This document shows positions 1-6,599 of a stretch of 63,721 nt of DNA, one piece after another (position 1 is the stretch's first letter; every line of letters starts with the position of its first letter). A model generated the notes under the pieces. It did no database searches, had not been told where the DNA came from, and saw nothing but the letters and a program-made list of their open reading frames with translations. A program made the translations under genes and the position numbers. The DNA lies in the NCBI GenBank assembly GCA_900544715.1, contig UQWL01000016.1, positions 1 through 63,721 of the forward strand, given 5' to 3'. This DNA comes from an uncultured Oscillospiraceae bacterium. Its GTDB lineage: Bacteria > Bacillota > Clostridia > Oscillospirales > Acutalibacteraceae.

Positions 1-82
1 GCAGCGCTTCTTCCTCTGTGAGAACGGTTGTGTGCTTCTTTTTGAATCGATGGATGGTTTCCTGCATTTTTTGTGTGAGCAT
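1..82 (-). CDS. N-terminal fragment of an unidentified protein (runs off the window)
   Basis: A minus-strand reading frame starts at the ATG at 82, preceded by AAAGGAG about 9 bases upstream, and stays open to the left edge. The visible 27 residues begin MLTQKMQETIHRFKKKHT and are charged and probably helical. It lies 32 bp downstream of the SLOG gene on the same strand, so the two probably share a transcript. Too little is visible to name a family. An alternative ATG at 91 sits directly against the ribosome binding site and is less likely. Confidence 0.5.
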   Translation of the reverse strand, partial: MLTQKMQETIHRFKKKHTTVLTEEEAL

Positions 83-114
83 GGTCAACATCTCCTTTTT
101 TGTTTTGAGGGGTT

Positions 115-618
115 TCATGGGCGAATTCGGTTCACTTTTAGATTCCATTTCTCCTCCCATGCTAGATTTACCACGGGCACTCCTTTTTGCTCTGCATAAT
201 GCACCGTATAGGCTGTTCCTCCCTCCTCGCTTGCGCAATAACAAATACAAATATCACTGTGGTCTACCAGATAACGGTTCCGCTCGAACATGCAACTCCT
301 TGTATACCGCTCAGAGAGATAAACCACCTGATCCGCCTTTTGCAAGATTGAGGCATAAAGCCTCCTGTCCGCCTCCTTCCAGCGCGCATTCTGATCATGG
401 CACGGCAGCGCCAGAATCAGCCTGACCTGTGGGTGGAACCGCCGCGCTTTCAGCACCGCCTGCGCCGCAAGGGTGTCGAACCCCAAAGCGCCGCCGGCAT
501 AAAAATCGGTCACGTCCTGTTTGATGAAATATTTGATGGCTTTCTGCAAACGCTTTTGCAAAACCAAAAAATCATCGCTTGCAATTTGCCGATGGCCGGT
601 AAAACAGCAAGAAAACAC
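115..618 (-). CDS. SLOG-fold protein, DUF1273/YpsA-like
   Basis: The 167-residue protein opens with FTGHRQ and has GGALGFDTLAAQ near residues 42-53, the nucleotide-binding loops of the SLOG (SMF/DprA-LOG) Rossmann fold. A conserved RYTRSCMFERNRYLVDHSD segment and an EEGGTAYTV loop follow, as in the YpsA/DUF1273 branch. Family members are thought to bind nucleotides or nucleotide-derived ligands; no exact reaction is known for most. The start is GTG at 618, with AAGGAGG 8-9 bases upstream; the nearby ATG at 620 is out of frame. The gene is divergent from an XRE regulator over a shared region with two operator-like boxes, so it is probably controlled by that regulator. Phage and mobile-element contexts are common for this pairing (inference). 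Confidence 0.8.
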   Translation of the reverse strand: MFSCCFTGHRQIASDDFLVLQKRLQKAIKYFIKQDVTDFYAGGALGFDTLAAQAVLKARRFHPQVRLILALPCHDQNARWKEADRRLYASILQKADQVVYLSERYTRSCMFERNRYLVDHSDICICYCASEEGGTAYTVHYAEQKGVPVVNLAWEEKWNLKVNRIRP

Positions 619-637
619 ATAACATCCTCCTTGATTT

Positions 638-677
638 AAGGGAATATCCCTTATAATCGACTAAGGGATATTCCCTT
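638..677. promoter_or_regulatory. Twin operator boxes between SLOG and XRE genes
   Basis: Two 15-bp near-palindromes, AAGGGAATATCCCTT (638-652) and AAGGGATATTCCCTT (663-677), lie between the divergent starts at 618 and 710. They are exact reverse complements of each other and their starts are 25 bp apart, so they would sit on similar faces of the helix. A TATAAT (652-657) is placed between them. The layout is that of an autoregulated Cro/CI-type operator; the likely binder is the adjacent XRE protein (inference). Confidence 0.7.
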
Positions 678-709
678 GATACATACTTACATCAAGGAGT
701 TGATGATTT

Positions 710-931
710 ATGTATCAAAGAATTCGTGACTTGCGAGAGGATCGGGATTTATCCCAAGAAGATATTGCGTCCTATTTGAATATTCACCAAACAACATATT
801 CAGATTACGAACTGGGGAGATTAAACATTTCAATTCCAATGCTAATAAAACTATCTTCCTTTTATGGAACCAGTGTGGATTACCTTTTGGGATTAACGGA
901 TGAGAAAGTTCCATACCCTCGAAAAAGATAA
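710..931 (+). CDS. XRE-family transcriptional regulator (Cro/CI type)
   Basis: A 73-residue single-domain helix-turn-helix protein. The sequence IRDLREDRDLSQEDIASYLNI and then TYSDYELGRLNISIPMLIKL is the classical five-helix HTH_3 fold; YGTSVDYLLGLTD is the usual C-terminal helix of small XRE repressors. The ATG at 710 has AAGGAG at 694-699. It is divergent from the SLOG gene and probably represses both promoters by binding the twin boxes at 638-677. There is no ligand or peptidase domain, so any induction would have to come from another factor. Family assignment is secure; target is inferred from position. Confidence 0.88.
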   Translation: MYQRIRDLREDRDLSQEDIASYLNIHQTTYSDYELGRLNISIPMLIKLSSFYGTSVDYLLGLTDEKVPYPRKR

Positions 932-960
932 ACATTACATATCTAAAGATATAATGTTTA
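929..960. repeat. Inverted repeat after the XRE gene
   Basis: TAAACATTA and TAATGTTTA flank an inner pair TATCT/AGATA around a two-base centre, making an almost perfect 32-bp palindrome that begins at the stop codon of the XRE gene. It is AT-rich and lacks a U-tract, so it could be an operator or a weak terminator; I cannot tell which. Confidence 0.45.
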
Positions 961-996
961 CAATAGTAATATCTATATATTATATATTAAAAATGG

Positions 997-1028
997 AATT
1001 GTCAATACAATTATATGCTAGATATAAT
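997..1028 (+). promoter_or_regulatory. Promoter with overlapping palindrome for the second XRE gene
   Basis: TTGTCA (999-1004) and TATAAT (1023-1028) are separated by 18 bp and lie 31 bp before the gene at 1059. The -35 element is inside a palindrome AATTGT-CAAT-ACAATT (997-1012), a plausible autoregulatory operator. Confidence 0.5.
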
Positions 1029-1058
1029 ATAAAAGTAGGAAGGCGGTGATTATTATTA

Positions 1059-1343
1059 ATGAAAAAAGACATTAATCTAGAATCTCTTGTTAAAATTAAA
1101 GACTACGGCAGCATACATTTAAAAGTAAAAGAGCGCATAGAAGAACATGGTATCAACAGACATATTCTTGCAAAAGCGATTGATGTACAGTATGACATTA
1201 TAACTCGATGGTATAATGATGATCTCACAACCAAATTGGACATGGATATCTTAGCCAAGCTTTGTTGTTATTTTCAATGTCCTATTGAAGATATTATAGA
1301 ATATCGCCGATGCGACCATAATCTCCCGACAGAGATAGAATGA
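1059..1343 (+). CDS. XRE-family regulator, YozG-like
   Basis: A 94-residue protein with an HTH spanning about residues 20-75: VKERIEEHGINRHILAKAID, then YDIITRWYNDD and MDILAKLCCYFQCPIEDIIEY. The ending CxCPIEDIIEY-type is typical of the small HTH_26/YozG group of DNA-binding proteins. Start ATG 1059 has AGGAAGGCGGTG about 12 bases upstream. It follows the first XRE gene on the same strand but has its own promoter and a strong terminator directly after the stop. Low GC compared with the rest of the window fits recent acquisition of this 0.6-1.9 kb patch. Target genes unknown. Confidence 0.82.
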   Translation: MKKDINLESLVKIKDYGSIHLKVKERIEEHGINRHILAKAIDVQYDIITRWYNDDLTTKLDMDILAKLCCYFQCPIEDIIEYRRCDHNLPTEIE

Positions 1344-1380
1344 CCCTGAATGTACATGCATTCAGGGTCATTTTCGTTTT
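1341..1380 (+). terminator. Rho-independent terminator after XRE gene 2
   Basis: TGACCCTGAATG (1341-1352) pairs with CATTCAGGGTCA (1359-1370) and is followed by TTTTCGTTTT. It overlaps the stop codon of the XRE gene. Confidence 0.85.
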
Positions 1381-1485
1381 ATGATTCGTTTTAGAAGGTA
1401 ATTTGTAAGCGAACATGGTTCGCCTATGAAGTTCACCTGAGATTTGAACGTAAAATTGATTTCTCTATCTTTTCCCTGACAGGTA

Positions 1486-1514
1486 TTGACAAACGATCAT
1501 TTCAACCATATAAT
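1486..1514 (+). promoter_or_regulatory. Consensus promoter for the antisense RNA
   Basis: A perfect sigma-A promoter, TTGACA (1486-1491), 17-bp spacer, TATAAT (1509-1514). No credible plus-strand reading frame follows; instead a short stretch leads straight into a terminator, so the product is a small RNA starting near 1520. Confidence 0.8.
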
Positions 1515-1519
1515 AAAAA

Positions 1520-1613
1520 TGAACGATGGCACTGCCGTAATAGACGGTTAGCGCCTCTCAATTGATCAGACTAACTGCACAAGTTGAGCGACTGGGGCAG
1601 TTAGTCTTTTTTT
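1520..1613 (+). ncRNA. Antisense RNA, putative antitoxin of a type I TA pair
   Basis: From the promoter at 1486-1514 to the U-tract at 1607-1613 is about 94 nt. The 3' end is a strong terminator: GACTAACTGC (1569-1578) pairs with GCAGTTAGTC (1597-1606), followed by seven T. The RNA is complementary to the last codons and 3' untranslated part of the minus-strand 21-residue peptide gene. This convergent arrangement, with overlap at the toxin 3' end, is that of BsrG/SR4 and TxpA/RatA in Bacillus. Transcription and pairing are inferred from sequence. Confidence 0.65.
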
Positions 1614-1666
1614 ATTGCAACAACGAGTAATAAGGTCATGATTAAAATGACTACTATGTACTCCAT
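1601..1666 (-). CDS. Small hydrophobic peptide, putative type I toxin (21 aa)
   Basis: ATG at 1666 follows GGAAGGAGGTGAT, one of the best ribosome binding sites in the window, at 1671-1683. The peptide starts MEYIVVILIMTLLLVVA and ends in KKD: one transmembrane helix with a charged tail, as in Ibs, BsrG and Fst type toxins. A consensus minus-strand promoter lies 118 bp upstream, giving a leader of about 110 nt. The leader segment 1707-1742 is complementary to the 3' segment 1525-1557 (GAGGCGCTAAC against GTTAGCGCCTC plus further pairing), the sort of 5'-3' clamp known to silence type I toxin mRNAs. An antisense RNA overlaps the 3' end. It is too short for ordinary gene callers. No named family recognised; toxicity is inference. 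Confidence 0.68.
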   Translation of the reverse strand: MEYIVVILIMTLLLVVAIKKD

Positions 1667-1783
1667 GCGCATCACCTCCTTCCCGCGCAAAACATACGCA
1701 AGAAGTGAGGCGCTAACTGCCTACCGTTTCGGCAATGCCACCACCGGTGGGCAATGCCACCGTGCGGCTTGCACCGCATGTCA

Positions 1784-1812
1784 ATTATATAGGAGGAATC
1801 CTATTCAGTCAA
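1784..1812 (-). promoter_or_regulatory. Promoter of the toxin mRNA
   Basis: On the minus strand TTGACT (1812-1807), 17-bp spacer and TATAAT (1789-1784) predict a start near 1777. Downstream the leader carries a hairpin CGGTGG/CCACCG and the clamp arm 1742-1707 before the ribosome binding site. Confidence 0.7.
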
Positions 1813-1872
1813 TATTTTACAGTATGTTTTTGCAAAGGAGATCGAGGCAAAGCGTTTTTGCGCATTTAACTC

Positions 1873-1962
1873 GATCTATTTGCCGTTCGACAGGGCTTCA
1901 AATAGATCATTAACACGAACAAGCACCGGCAGAGCAACTCCGCCGGTGCTTGTTCGTGTTTT
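1873..1962. terminator. Two hairpins between the TA locus and the LRR gene
   Basis: GATCTATTTG (1873-1882) pairs with CAAATAGATC (1899-1908). Next to it a long perfect stem, AACACGAACAAGCACCGGC (1912-1930) with its complement at 1942-1960, is followed by TTTTG on the plus strand. The second stem lies 35 bp beyond the stop of the minus-strand LRR gene and probably ends that transcript. Confidence 0.6.
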
Positions 1963-1996
1963 GAGTGTGGGAATTTGGAAAGGAATCAATCAGAAC

Positions 1997-2632
1997 TTAT
2001 AGATAATATGGCTGGATAATCGTAGCGCTGTAGCTCTGGTTGGTCGAGTTGGAAATCCAACCGCCGATTTCGTAAGAAACCTCACCGGCCTCCTTCAGGC
2101 CGTAAAAATCCACGCCGCCGGTGATGATATTCAAAACACCGCCATTCAGATCAATCACGTTGCCGCGAACGCCAAGCGTGCTGCGGGTGGGGTTGTCAAC
2201 GCTCAGGCGGCCCAACTTCACCTGCTTCGGCTCCAAGCGGATGACCTGCCCGCCGATTTTGATACCGTGAACCTCTGTTACTTCCGTAAGGTTTTTGAGG
2301 GGACGAAGGTCCGCAATCGCATTGCCCGAAAGATATACATGGGAAGCTTTTGAAATATACTGCATCCCTTCAAGGCTCTTGATGCCGCAATTTGCGCCGT
2401 CAATGTAGCTGACACGCTCCAGCTCGCCGCGCGTGACGGTATCATCAACCGACTTATTGAGCGTTACTGCCATCACCTGCGCCAAGTTTTCATCCGGGAA
2501 CACCTCGCTGATCGTGCCCAATACGTCATCCGTCTGCGCAAAGGCCATCATGCCCATGGTGCAGAAAAGGGCAAACACCAGGCATAGAGAGACTGCTGCC
2601 CGAAACATACGGCTGGAAGTGCGCTTTTTCAT
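1997..2632 (-). CDS. Secreted leucine-rich repeat protein, internalin-like
   Basis: 211 residues. A signal peptide is clear: MKKRTSSRMFRAAVSL, a hydrophobic core and an AFA-Q cleavage site near residue 33. A cap-like segment (TISEVFPDENLAQVMAVTLNKSVDDTVTRGELE) precedes two LRR units, about residues 80-115 (GIKSLEGMQYISKASHVYLSGNAI, DLRPLKNLTEV), the spacing of internalin repeats. The C-terminal half (residues 125-211) has no recognised domain and is probably a small beta-sandwich. There is no LPXTG or membrane anchor, so it should be released. Role unknown; family members often bind surfaces or proteins. Confidence 0.72.
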   Translation of the reverse strand: MKKRTSSRMFRAAVSLCLVFALFCTMGMMAFAQTDDVLGTISEVFPDENLAQVMAVTLNKSVDDTVTRGELERVSYIDGANCGIKSLEGMQYISKASHVYLSGNAIADLRPLKNLTEVTEVHGIKIGGQVIRLEPKQVKLGRLSVDNPTRSTLGVRGNVIDLNGGVLNIITGGVDFYGLKEAGEVSYEIGGWISNSTNQSYSATIIQPYYL

Positions 2633-2834
2633 TTTTACTTCCTCATTTCTTTCGATTTGTAGTGTAATACAATATTTTTATGTATCACCTGTTTTTATTG
2701 TAGTACATTATATATCACTTTTAAATGGTCAAACTTCATAAAGATTCCATTTATGTTTTGTATGATTTAACATAATACGGTAAATATTAAAAATTAGGTG
2801 CAATAAAAATGCTGAATTTCCTTTTTGATCGCTC

Positions 2835-2876
2835 AAAAAAACCGTGCCCGGCTCCGAATTTTCATCAGAGCCGGGC
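2835..2876 (-). terminator. Terminator of the feo operon
   Basis: GCCCGGCTC (2845-2853) pairs with GAGCCGGGC (2868-2876); on the minus strand the stem is followed by a run of seven T (2841-2835). It lies 25 bp beyond the last gene of the operon. Confidence 0.85.
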
Positions 2877-2900
2877 GGGTATTGTTTGGAAAAGTAAATT

Positions 2901-3104
2901 TTACGGTGTTTTCTCAGTGGATGTATGATCCATTTGGTTTGCGTGGCACATCCCGGACGAGGGGCATTGTGAACAGTTGCAGCCACAGGAGGATTTGCCT
3001 TTTTTATGATCCCGCCAAAGCTTTGCAAGAATCAAAACCACTGCTGCCGCAACCAGCAGGCCGATTAAAATCGTGCCCCAATTGGCCGCAAAGAATTGTA
3101 ACAT
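2901..3104 (-). CDS. FeoB-associated Cys-rich membrane protein
   Basis: 67 residues from the ATG at 3104, which has AAAGGAGGAAT upstream; longer readings in this frame lack a site. One transmembrane helix (about residues 9-28, TILIGLLVAAAVVLILAKLW) is followed by a cytoplasmic tail rich in Cys and His: CGCNCSQCPSSGMCHANQMDH. This is the FeoB-associated Cys-rich membrane protein family, a likely functional stand-in for FeoC. It follows feoB by 49 bp on the same strand. The Cys cluster may bind iron or an Fe-S cluster; that role is inferred in the family. Confidence 0.85.
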   Translation of the reverse strand: MLQFFAANWGTILIGLLVAAAVVLILAKLWRDHKKGKSSCGCNCSQCPSSGMCHANQMDHTSTEKTP

Positions 3105-3153
3105 AACCGAATTCCTCCTTTCTTCACAGGCGCCCAAGCACTGCCAAAGCCGA

Positions 3154-5571
3154 TTAAGCCTTCGCCTTTGCCTGCAAAACATTGCTCTCCTGATAGCGCC
3201 GGAACAGCATATACAGGAAAATCGCAACCAGTGCAAAGGCCGCTATTGCGCCGATGATGTTGCCGTTTCCGGTGAAGAGCATCCCAAGCTGATAGACGAC
3301 CAGCGCAAACGCATACGCAAAGCCGCACTGGTAGCCGATTGCAAACCAAGTCCATTTTGCGCTGTTCATCTCCCGCCTGATTGCGCCGATTGCGGCGAAG
3401 CAGGGCGCGCACAGCAGGTTGAAGATCAGGAAGGAGTAGGCCGCGAGGGGTGTAAACGCGGCGCGTACATTCTGCCACACCTGCCAGCCGTTTTCCGCAA
3501 CCTCTTCAAACCCGCCGAAGAGCACGCCGAAGGTGCCGACCACATTTTCCTTTGCAATCAGGCCTGTGATGGAAGCCACCGCAGCCTGCCAGGTGCCCCA
3601 GCCGAGCGGTGCGAAAATCCAGGCGATCGCATTGCCGATGACGGCTAGGATGCTGCTCTCCATATCCACCATGCCGAAGGAGCCGTTTGCCCAGCCGAAC
3701 GAAGAGGTGAACCATACGAAGATCGTGGCGAGCAGGATCACGGTGCCGGCCTTCTTGATAAAGGACCAACCGCGCTCCCACATGGAGCGGAGCACATTGC
3801 CCACCGTCGGCCAGTGGTAGGCGGGCAGCTCCATCACGAATGGGGCAGGATCGCCCGAAAACATCTTTGTCTTTTTCAACATAATGCCGGATACGATGAT
3901 TGCGAAAACACCGATGAAATAAGCGCTGGGTGCAACCCACCACGCGCCGCCAAACAGCGCGCCGGCAATCAACGCAATGATTGGGAGCTTGGCGCTGCAC
4001 GGGATGAAGGTGGTGGTCATGATCGTCATTTTTCGATCCCGGTCATTTTCGATCGTCCGCGAGGCCATAATGCCGGGCACACCGCAGCCGGTGGCGATCA
4101 GCATCGGGATGAACGATTTGCCGGAAAGGCCGAATTTACGGAAGATCCGATCCATCACAAAGGCGATACGCGCCATATATCCGCAGGATTCCAGGAAGGC
4201 AAGGAACAAAAACAGCACCAGCATCTGCGGCACAAAGCCGAGCACCGCGCCCACACCGGCGATGATGCCGTTCAGGATCAACTGCTGCAGCCACTCCGCG
4301 CAATGGATCGCTTGAAGCCCCTTCTCCACAAGGCCGGGGATACCGGGAACCCATACGCCGTATGCAGCGGGGTCTGGCTCTTCTATTTTGGAAGCTTCAA
4401 GATATCCGTTATAATCAACAGGGATTTCTTCTTCCACATTACCGTTATCATCATACAGCTTGGCGGTCGCCGTCAGGCCGTTTGCCTGCACGGGGTCAGC
4501 AGGGTCAATCCCTTTTTCTTCTGCCGCCGCTTCAAACGCCTCCACCTTCGCGCCGGGAACGGCATAAGCTTCGGACGCCTCTTCATAGGCGGAAGAGCCA
4601 ATGCCAAACAGATGCCAGCCATCGCCGAAAACACCGTCGTTCGCCCAATCCGTTGCCCATCCGCCAACTGTTGTGACAGAGACAAAATAAACCACAAACA
4701 TCACCGCCGCAAAAATCGGCAGCGCAAGCCAGCGATTTGTCACCACGCGGTCTATTTTATCAGAGGTGGAAAGCCTGCCCGCATTTCTTCGCTTGCAGCA
4801 GCCCCTGATGATGGAGGCTATGTAGAGATAGCGTTCATTGGTGATGATGCTCTCCGCATCATCATCCATCTCCTTCTCCGCGGCCTTGATATCTTCTTCG
4901 ATATGGCCCAGCACCACTGGATCAAGCTGTAGTTGCTCCAGCACCTTTTCATCGCGCTCAAAAATCTTGATCGCATACCAACGCTGCTGTTCGGCTGGCA
5001 TGCCGTGCACCGCAGCCTCCTCAATATGGGCAATGGCGTGCTCCACCGCGCCGCTGAAGCGATGCTGCGGCACGGTTTTCGTGCTCTGCGAAGCACGGAT
5101 GGCCTCCTCGGCCGCCTCCATGATGCCCGTGCCCTTCAGCGCGGAAATTTCTACCACCTTGCACCCCAGCTGGCGAGAAAGCTCGTCAATATAGATTTTG
5201 TCGCCGCTCTTGTTTACAACATCCATCATATTGACGGCCACAACCACAGGGATGCCGAGCTCCGTGAGCTGCGTGGTCAAATATAAATTTCGCTCCAGAT
5301 TCGTGCCGTCGATGATATTCAGGATCGCATCCGGGCGGTCATGAATCAGGTAGTTTCGCGCCACGACCTCTTCCAAAGTATAGGGGGACAGGGAGTAAAT
5401 GCCTGGAAGATCCATGATAATAACCTGATCGTGCTTTTTCAGCCTGCCTTCCTTTTTTTCAACCGTGACACCGGGCCAGTTCCCCACAAACTGGTTGGAA
5501 CCCGTCAGCGCGTTAAACAGGGTTGTTTTGCCGCTGTTTGGGTTGCCTGCCAGGGCAATTCTGATATCCAT
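3154..5571 (-). CDS. feoB: Ferrous iron transporter FeoB
   Basis: 805 residues from ATG 5571 (AAGGAG upstream); an upstream in-frame extension lacks a site. The N-terminal G domain shows G1 GNPNSGKTT, the switch segment PGVTVEKKEG, G3 DLPGIYSL, G4 NMMD and G5 SALKG. The membrane domain carries two Gate motifs, including CGVPGIMASRTI and CAPCFAAIGAI, with about eight helices. It imports Fe2+ across the cytoplasmic membrane, driven or gated by GTP. An acidic insert of about 90 residues (roughly 310-400) lies between the first helix and the rest, outside the membrane, as in other Firmicute FeoB proteins. A palindrome of the operon-promoter type lies just upstream at 5598-5611, so feoB may also be controlled separately. 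Confidence 0.96.
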   Translation of the reverse strand: MDIRIALAGNPNSGKTTLFNALTGSNQFVGNWPGVTVEKKEGRLKKHDQVIIMDLPGIYSLSPYTLEEVVARNYLIHDRPDAILNIIDGTNLERNLYLTTQLTELGIPVVVAVNMMDVVNKSGDKIYIDELSRQLGCKVVEISALKGTGIMEAAEEAIRASQSTKTVPQHRFSGAVEHAIAHIEEAAVHGMPAEQQRWYAIKIFERDEKVLEQLQLDPVVLGHIEEDIKAAEKEMDDDAESIITNERYLYIASIIRGCCKRRNAGRLSTSDKIDRVVTNRWLALPIFAAVMFVVYFVSVTTVGGWATDWANDGVFGDGWHLFGIGSSAYEEASEAYAVPGAKVEAFEAAAEEKGIDPADPVQANGLTATAKLYDDNGNVEEEIPVDYNGYLEASKIEEPDPAAYGVWVPGIPGLVEKGLQAIHCAEWLQQLILNGIIAGVGAVLGFVPQMLVLFLFLAFLESCGYMARIAFVMDRIFRKFGLSGKSFIPMLIATGCGVPGIMASRTIENDRDRKMTIMTTTFIPCSAKLPIIALIAGALFGGAWWVAPSAYFIGVFAIIVSGIMLKKTKMFSGDPAPFVMELPAYHWPTVGNVLRSMWERGWSFIKKAGTVILLATIFVWFTSSFGWANGSFGMVDMESSILAVIGNAIAWIFAPLGWGTWQAAVASITGLIAKENVVGTFGVLFGGFEEVAENGWQVWQNVRAAFTPLAAYSFLIFNLLCAPCFAAIGAIRREMNSAKWTWFAIGYQCGFAYAFALVVYQLGMLFTGNGNIIGAIAAFALVAIFLYMLFRRYQESNVLQAKAKA

Positions 5572-5597
5572 TGCGATTCTCCTTCTCCTGATTATGA

Positions 5598-5611
5598 TTA
5601 GCATACGCTAA
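5598..5611. promoter_or_regulatory. Palindromic box before feoB (DtxR/IdeR-like)
   Basis: TTAGCATACGCTAA, one mismatch from the perfect palindrome at 6234-6249, sits 27 bp before the feoB start. It suggests metal-dependent control at a second point inside the operon. The protein family is inferred from box shape. Confidence 0.5.
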
Positions 5612-5666
5612 CTTATGCGCCAAAAAACAGAGGCAGCGCCCCCTGCCCCTTCTCATTGCTCATGGA

Positions 5667-5888
5667 TCATTCCACTTCGATCATCTCAGCGTCCGCTTTC
5701 CGGAGCGACAGCTCATAGCCGCGCACAGTAACCTCCACCGGATCGCCCAGCGGAGCTACTTTGCGCACATGAACCTGCGTGCCCCTGGTAAGCCCCATAT
5801 CCATAATCCTTCGCTTGACGGCCCCTTCGCCATGCAGCTTCACTACCGTCACCGTGTCTCCAATTTTCGCTTGTTTCAGTGTTTTCAT
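5667..5888 (-). CDS. feoA: FeoA domain protein (second copy)
   Basis: 73 residues from ATG 5888, preceded by GGAGGAAG. The fold is the SH3-like FeoA domain: MKTLKQAKIGDTVTVVKLHG, then RRIMDMGLTRGTQVHVRKVAPLGDPVEVTVRGYELSLRKADAEMIEV. The motif D-M-G-[LF]-x-x-G and the closing RGYELSLRKxDA are diagnostic. FeoA proteins assist FeoB at the inner membrane face. It lies between the first feoA-like gene and feoB on the minus strand in one operon. A 17-bp inverted repeat related to the dispersed repeat family occupies the gap before it. Confidence 0.93.
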   Translation of the reverse strand: MKTLKQAKIGDTVTVVKLHGEGAVKRRIMDMGLTRGTQVHVRKVAPLGDPVEVTVRGYELSLRKADAEMIEVE

Positions 5889-5910
5889 ACCGCTTCCTCC
5901 TTCCCATGCA

Positions 5911-5927
5911 TCAAACGGCCCGTTTGA
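5911..5927. repeat. Inverted repeat related to the dispersed family, inside the feo operon
   Basis: TCAAACGG-C-CCGTTTGA, followed by CTATGATATCA, lies in the 41-bp gap between the two feoA genes. The same arm sequence and the same CTATnATA tail occur at 21199-21230 and 59610-59642. Only the inverted-repeat module is present here, not the core. Confidence 0.5.
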
Positions 5928-5929
5928 CA

Positions 5930-6145
5930 CTATGATATCAAAATCTTACTCGCCATCCCACGGCTGATCGCCACACGGGAATCCTTCACATTCACGATTA
6001 GATTTCCCCCTATGGTGGAAACTACCGTTACCGTTCCGCCTATGACAAACCCGAGATTTTCAAGGTGCGCCCTGATCTCCGGATTGCCTCCGACCTTCCG
6101 GATCATGTTCTCTTCCCCAACAGTTGCAAATGTTAACGGCATCAT
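5930..6145 (-). CDS. FeoA domain protein (first copy)
   Basis: About 71 residues. The SH3-like FeoA fold is visible in MPLTFATVGEENMIRKVGGNPEIRAHLENLGFVIGGTVTVVSTIGGNLIVNVKDSRVAI-type strands ending SRGMASKILIS. It differs from the second copy in having IRKVGG and a shortened tail, as is usual for tandem FeoA pairs in Clostridia. Start candidates are TTG 6148, ATG 6145 and ATG 6142; GGGAGG lies 8 bases before ATG 6145, which I chose. It is the promoter-proximal gene of the feo operon. Confidence 0.88.
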   Translation of the reverse strand: MMPLTFATVGEENMIRKVGGNPEIRAHLENLGFVIGGTVTVVSTIGGNLIVNVKDSRVAISRGMASKILIS

Positions 6146-6207
6146 CAATCCCTCCCGCCTTTCATGAAACCTGTATAACCTGTGTCAAACAAAACAAACA
6201 TAGATAT

Positions 6208-6260
6208 GGTTAGCTATTTCTAACCGCATCTATGTTAGCATATGCTAACTAACTTGTCAA
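6208..6260 (-). promoter_or_regulatory. feo operon promoter with two metal-regulator boxes
   Basis: On the minus strand TTGACA (6260-6255) and TAACAT (6237-6232) are 17 bp apart. The spacer is filled by a perfect 16-bp palindrome, GTTAGCATATGCTAAC (6234-6249). Downstream of the -10 lies a second box, GGTTAG-CTATTT-CTAACC (6208-6225). The half-site TTAGC/GTTAG resembles DtxR/IdeR operators. Occupancy would block RNA polymerase, giving repression when iron is plentiful (inference). Confidence 0.72.
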
Positions 6261-6599
6261 TCCTTTCTTCAAAAAATTTTGGGCGAGCAGGGCCAGGCTA
6301 TACGGTTTCCACTATACTCTTTGCCAGTGCGATTCGTCCCAGAAAATATTGATATAGAAAAAAGACCTGCGTTTCGGAATACAAAGCTGAAGGCAGGCCA
6401 TTTTGCATTCATGCGTTGTCCTTGCTTTGCAAACACTCGATCGGGAGAAGCCTGACAAAAATTCATTTTTATCTTTTTCATAATTCTGAGTAATTAAGGT
6501 TATATCGTTTTGCTTTGACGATATATGTAAAATATAGTTTGCATAAGAGGAAATATATAGTATATTAGATATGTTCCAAAAAATAGGAGGTGTAATATC
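6261..6599. other. Non-coding stretch between feo and the jelly-roll gene
   Basis: I see no gene of good quality in these 339 bp. A TTGACG at 6515-6520 could be a -35 element for the gene at 6600, but no convincing -10 follows at the right distance. A weak CCTGC/GCAGG stem occurs near 6368-6400. Confidence 0.4.

Noticed and set aside
1638..1913. Plus-strand 91-residue reading frame over the toxin region
   Set aside because: Composition is unlike a protein, it lacks a ribosome binding site, and it lies over the antisense, hairpin and promoter signals of the minus-strand toxin gene.
3814..4932. Long plus-strand frame of 372 residues opposite feoB
   Set aside because: It is antisense to the conserved FeoB membrane domain and shows His/Arg-rich shadow composition.
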